DNA from: Streptococcus sanguinis
GTDB lineage: Bacteria > Bacillota > Bacilli > Lactobacillales > Streptococcaceae
Reading direction: 5' to 3'
Assembly (NCBI RefSeq): GCF_900635155.1
Contig: NZ_LR134002.1
Span: 310,001 to 374,000, forward strand
Length of the DNA stretch: 64,000 nt
The position numbers and the translations under genes were made by a program. Positions 63,393 to 64,000 of the stretch are shown here, in pieces. How positions within the stretch are numbered: position 1 is the first letter of the stretch; every line of letters starts with the position of its first letter. The notes under the pieces were generated by a model. That model had not been told where the DNA came from. It saw nothing but the letters and a program-made list of their open reading frames with translations, and made no database searches.

Positions 63393-63864
63393 TCAAGTTA
63401 AAAAATTAGTTATCTTAGCTTTCATCACAGCACTGTCTGTGGTTTTGGGGAATTTTGTGAAAATCCCAACGGCGACAGGCTTTTTGACATTGTTGGATGT
63501 AGGGATTTATTTTACAGCTTTCTACTTTGGGCGCAAGGAAGCTGCTATTGTGGGAGGACTGACAGGCTTTTTGATTGATATGATTGCCGGCTATCCTCAG
63601 TGGATGATTTTCAGCCTTATTTGCCACGGACTTCAGGGTTTCTTTGCTGGCTTTGAGGGCAAGAAACGATATTTGGGGCTGATTTTGGCCGCGGTGGCTA
63701 TGGTCGGTGGCTACGCCCTCTTTGACAGTATCATGAATGGTGTCGGAGCAGGCCTGGCTGGAATCTTAGGCAATTTTATGCAGAATGCATTTGGTTTAGC
63801 AGTCGGTTTTGCCCTTTACAAAGCTTTCCCGGAGAGTTTGAAAAAGACAGTCACAGTGAAATAA
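63382..63864 (+). CDS. ECF transporter S component
   Basis: 160 residues with about five to six membrane helices (KLVILAFITALSVVLGNFVKIP, LLDVGIYFTAFYFGRKEAAIVGGLTGFLIDMIAGYPQWM). These proteins bind a vitamin and dock on the shared EcfA/EcfA'/EcfT energy module encoded elsewhere. Overlap by 11 bases with the kinase gene suggests the kinase traps the imported vitamin, probably a B6 vitamer or hydroxymethylpyrimidine. Confidence 0.85.
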   Translation: MRNNQVKKLVILAFITALSVVLGNFVKIPTATGFLTLLDVGIYFTAFYFGRKEAAIVGGLTGFLIDMIAGYPQWMIFSLICHGLQGFFAGFEGKKRYLGLILAAVAMVGGYALFDSIMNGVGAGLAGILGNFMQNAFGLAVGFALYKAFPESLKKTVTVK

Positions 63865-63876
63865 GTGAGGTGGGAC

Positions 63877-64000
63877 ATGGACTTAGCTAAGATTGGAGCA
63901 GAAACTCGTCAGATTGTTCTAGATGTTTTGGACAAGGCTGCCTTGGTCGAGGGAGATATTTTTGTTCTGGGTCTATCCTCTAGTGAGGTTGTCGGAGGCC
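63877..64000 (+). CDS. UPF0340 (TIGR01440, DUF436) family protein, partial
   Basis: The first 41 codons lie in the window: [20 protein letters not shown], then [11 protein letters not shown], which matches the GxSxSEVxGG signature of the UPF0340 family, of unknown function. GAGGTGGG precedes the ATG and the gap to the ECF gene is 12 bases, so it continues the truA operon. The gene runs out of the window. Confidence 0.8.

Overview
The window reads as a chromosomal segment of a mitis/sanguinis-group oral Streptococcus. The evidence is low-to-moderate GC, AAGGAGG-type ribosome binding sites, TG-extended -10 promoters, a pnpA-cysE-cysS-mrnC / rlmB-Rae1-degV-rplM-rpsI core gene order, a HrcA/CIRCE-controlled hrcA-grpE-dnaK-dnaJ operon, and three very large cell-surface enzymes: an LPXTG fructanase, an LPXTG M14 carboxypeptidase and an M26 (IgA1-protease/Zmp family) zinc metalloprotease. 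The species is an inference. No rRNA or tRNA gene, CRISPR array or intact insertion sequence was seen.

Layout. 1-4.7 kb: end of a YjdF-like gene, a DUF4649 gene, trxA, a small membrane protein, pepF and an MFS exporter. 4.9-11.3 kb: pnpA with a strongly structured leader, cysE, a small YdeI/OmpD-associated protein, a nucleoside phosphorylase, a DHFR-like reductase, cysS and mrnC. 11.3-16.7 kb: accessory insert splitting the core cluster. It holds a broken DUF6892-like gene, a three-gene cassette that I read as a Gram-positive toxin-antitoxin-chaperone system of the CmdTAC type (H-Y-E ADP-ribosyltransferase fold, small middle protein, SecB-like chaperone), a KimA-like potassium transporter and an aromatic-acid-exporter-like protein. 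16.8-20 kb: rlmB, Rae1/YacP, degV, then rplM-rpsI behind an L13 leader. 20-26.3 kb: accessory region bounded and subdivided by copies of the 3' end of rpsI. The first segment holds decayed mobile-element genes. The second holds the malolactic cluster mleR / XRE regulator / mleS-mleP. 26.4-29.4 kb: a broken acetyltransferase, a DUF697-type GTPase with a small membrane partner, and a broken lipoprotein gene.

29.6-41.6 kb: a dicarboxylate/glutamate symporter with an ATP-grasp ligase, the fructanase, a MerR regulator divergent from a diaminopentanoate-dehydrogenase-like enzyme through a 19-bp-spacer promoter, and the M14 surface carboxypeptidase. Both large surface hydrolases have catabolite (cre) boxes overlapping the -35 region. 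41.8-49.6 kb: ACT-domain protein and UPF0210 protein, a membrane protein, two tandem histidine phosphatases, an M15 peptidase, and a PadR/DUF2812/ABC exporter operon. 49.6-55.6 kb: the heat-shock operon, with two CIRCE elements and structured intergenic elements in each of its three long gaps, plus an embedded DJ-1/PfpI-like gene lacking the usual cysteine. 55.8-64 kb: the M26 metalloprotease, then truA, a pyridoxine/HMP kinase, an ECF S-component and the start of a UPF0340 gene.

Themes: (1) the CmdTAC-like cassette is the best candidate for an undescribed defence system in this genus; (2) rpsI 3' ends act as an attachment site and have accumulated at least two decayed elements, one carrying malolactic fermentation genes; (3) three accessory genes are each broken by a single early in-frame TAA; (4) rlmB and truA look leaderless with identical promoter geometry.
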